NCBI GenBank assembly: GCA_028696935.1
Contig: JAQVGE010000047.1
Location: 1-7,234, forward strand
Origin: Minisyncoccota bacterium
GTDB taxonomy: Bacteria > Patescibacteria > Paceibacteria > UBA9973
Length of the DNA stretch: 7,234 nt
Direction: 5' to 3'
Made by a program: the position numbers and the translations under genes. Numbering within the stretch: position 1 is the stretch's first letter; each line of letters begins with the position of its first letter. This document shows, piece after piece, positions 7,119-7,234 of the stretch. Below the pieces are notes generated by a model. That model made no database searches, was not told the DNA's origin, and saw only the letters and a list, made by a program, of their open reading frames with translations.

Positions 7119-7165
7119 CTGTAAAGTAGACAAAATAAATTGTGTAAAACCAAAAAACTTTACAG
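7119..7165. repeat. 9-bp inverted repeat CTGTAAAGT / ACTTTACAG
   Basis: The arms at 7119-7127 and 7157-7165 are exact reverse complements, separated by 29 bp. The pair lies between the two TATAGTAAACTATA copies. The long loop, weak A/T-rich arms and lack of a following T tract argue against a terminator. Paired protein sites are more likely. Confidence 0.4.
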
Positions 7166-7189
7166 TTATATTGTGTAATTCCATATTTA

Positions 7190-7234
7190 TTTACACCTAA
7201 TAAGTATAGTAAACTATAGTATTTACTGTATAAT
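7190..7234 (+). promoter_or_regulatory. Possible divergent promoter at the right edge
   Basis: The last six bases of the window (7229-7234) are TATAAT on the plus strand. No good -35 lies at 16-18 bp. An alternative pair is TTTACA (7190-7195) with TATAGT (7215-7220) at 19 bp. Either would transcribe rightward, away from the restriction operon, into a gene outside the window. The evidence is base pattern only. Confidence 0.3.
7205..7218. repeat. 14-bp near-palindrome TATAGTAAACTATA, copy 2
   Basis: This is identical to the copy at 7103-7116, with starts 102 bp apart, which is close to a whole number of helical turns. It runs into a second small dyad, AGTATTTACT at 7218-7227, and ends ten bases before the plus-strand TATAAT at 7229, so a bound protein would overlap that promoter region. 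Confidence 0.5.

Larger units (their letters stand above)
7006..7196. repeat. GTGTAA hexamer cluster
   Basis: GTGTAA occurs on the plus strand at 7006, 7044, 7142 and 7173 and, inverted as TTACAC, at 7191-7196; a variant GTGTAG is at 7064. The copies at 7044 and 7064 are part of a direct repeat AATCGTGTA with starts exactly 20 bp apart (7040 and 7060). The 7173 and 7191 copies form an inverted pair 12 bp apart. At this base composition well under one copy would be expected here by chance. Confidence 0.4.
6922..7234. other. AT-rich, repeat-dense intergenic control region without a clear gene
   Basis: I find no convincing protein or RNA gene in this 313-bp stretch. It holds the operon promoter at its left side, several families of short direct and inverted repeats, a doubtful leader frame, and a perfect TATAAT on the plus strand at its right end. 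No stem-loop followed by a T tract was found that would serve as a terminator. The arrangement suggests a shared control region between this operon and a gene beyond the right edge. Confidence 0.6.

Noticed and set aside
7119..7196. Factor-independent terminator
   Set aside because: The inverted repeats have long loops and A/T-rich arms, and no T tract follows on either strand.
7006..7218. CRISPR array or replication iterons
   Set aside because: Repeats are only 6-14 bp with irregular spacing, so not CRISPR. No replication gene is present to support iterons, and control sites explain them more simply.
1..7234. Insertion sequence, tRNA gene or attachment site
   Set aside because: I looked for transposase or integrase motifs, terminal inverted repeats with target duplications and cloverleaf patterns, and saw none that I could support.

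Overview
The window holds a type I restriction-modification operon, read entirely on the minus strand (right to left), from an AT-rich bacterium. The low G+C content (roughly one third by eye), strong AAGGAGG-type ribosome binding sites, TTG/ATG starts and TGA used only as a stop all suggest a member of the Bacillota or a close relative. The species cannot be named from this sequence.

Transcription order is: a half-size specificity subunit with one target-recognition domain (6882 to 6283), the methyltransferase subunit hsdM (6290 to 4764), a full-size two-domain specificity subunit hsdS (4780 to 3530), the motor/nuclease subunit hsdR (3516 to 394), and the start of a YgjP-like zinc metallopeptidase gene (380 to beyond the left edge). 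Junctions are tight: an 8-bp overlap, a 17-bp overlap (or a 10-bp gap with a later hsdS start), then two 13-bp gaps. No terminator lies between any of the genes, so they look like one cotranscribed, translationally coupled unit. All complete frames are open, and the key catalytic motifs of HsdR and HsdM are present, so the system looks functional.

By family knowledge, HsdM and HsdS form the modification enzyme (M2S1), and addition of HsdR gives the ATP-dependent translocase/nuclease that cuts unmodified DNA away from the site. The extra half-size S protein could dimerise to give a second, palindromic specificity with the same HsdM and HsdR, or could modulate the main complex. The metallopeptidase is a recurrent neighbour of such operons with no settled role.

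From 6922 to the right edge (313 bp) there is no convincing gene. The stretch is very AT-rich and unusually rich in short repeats: an extended -10 promoter for the operon flanked by an 8-bp inverted repeat, a family of GTGTAA hexamers, two identical 14-bp copies of TATAGTAAACTATA 102 bp apart, a 9-bp inverted repeat between those copies, a possible 16-codon leader frame, and a perfect TATAAT at the extreme right edge that may drive a divergent gene outside the window. This looks like a complex control region and is the least explained part of the window.
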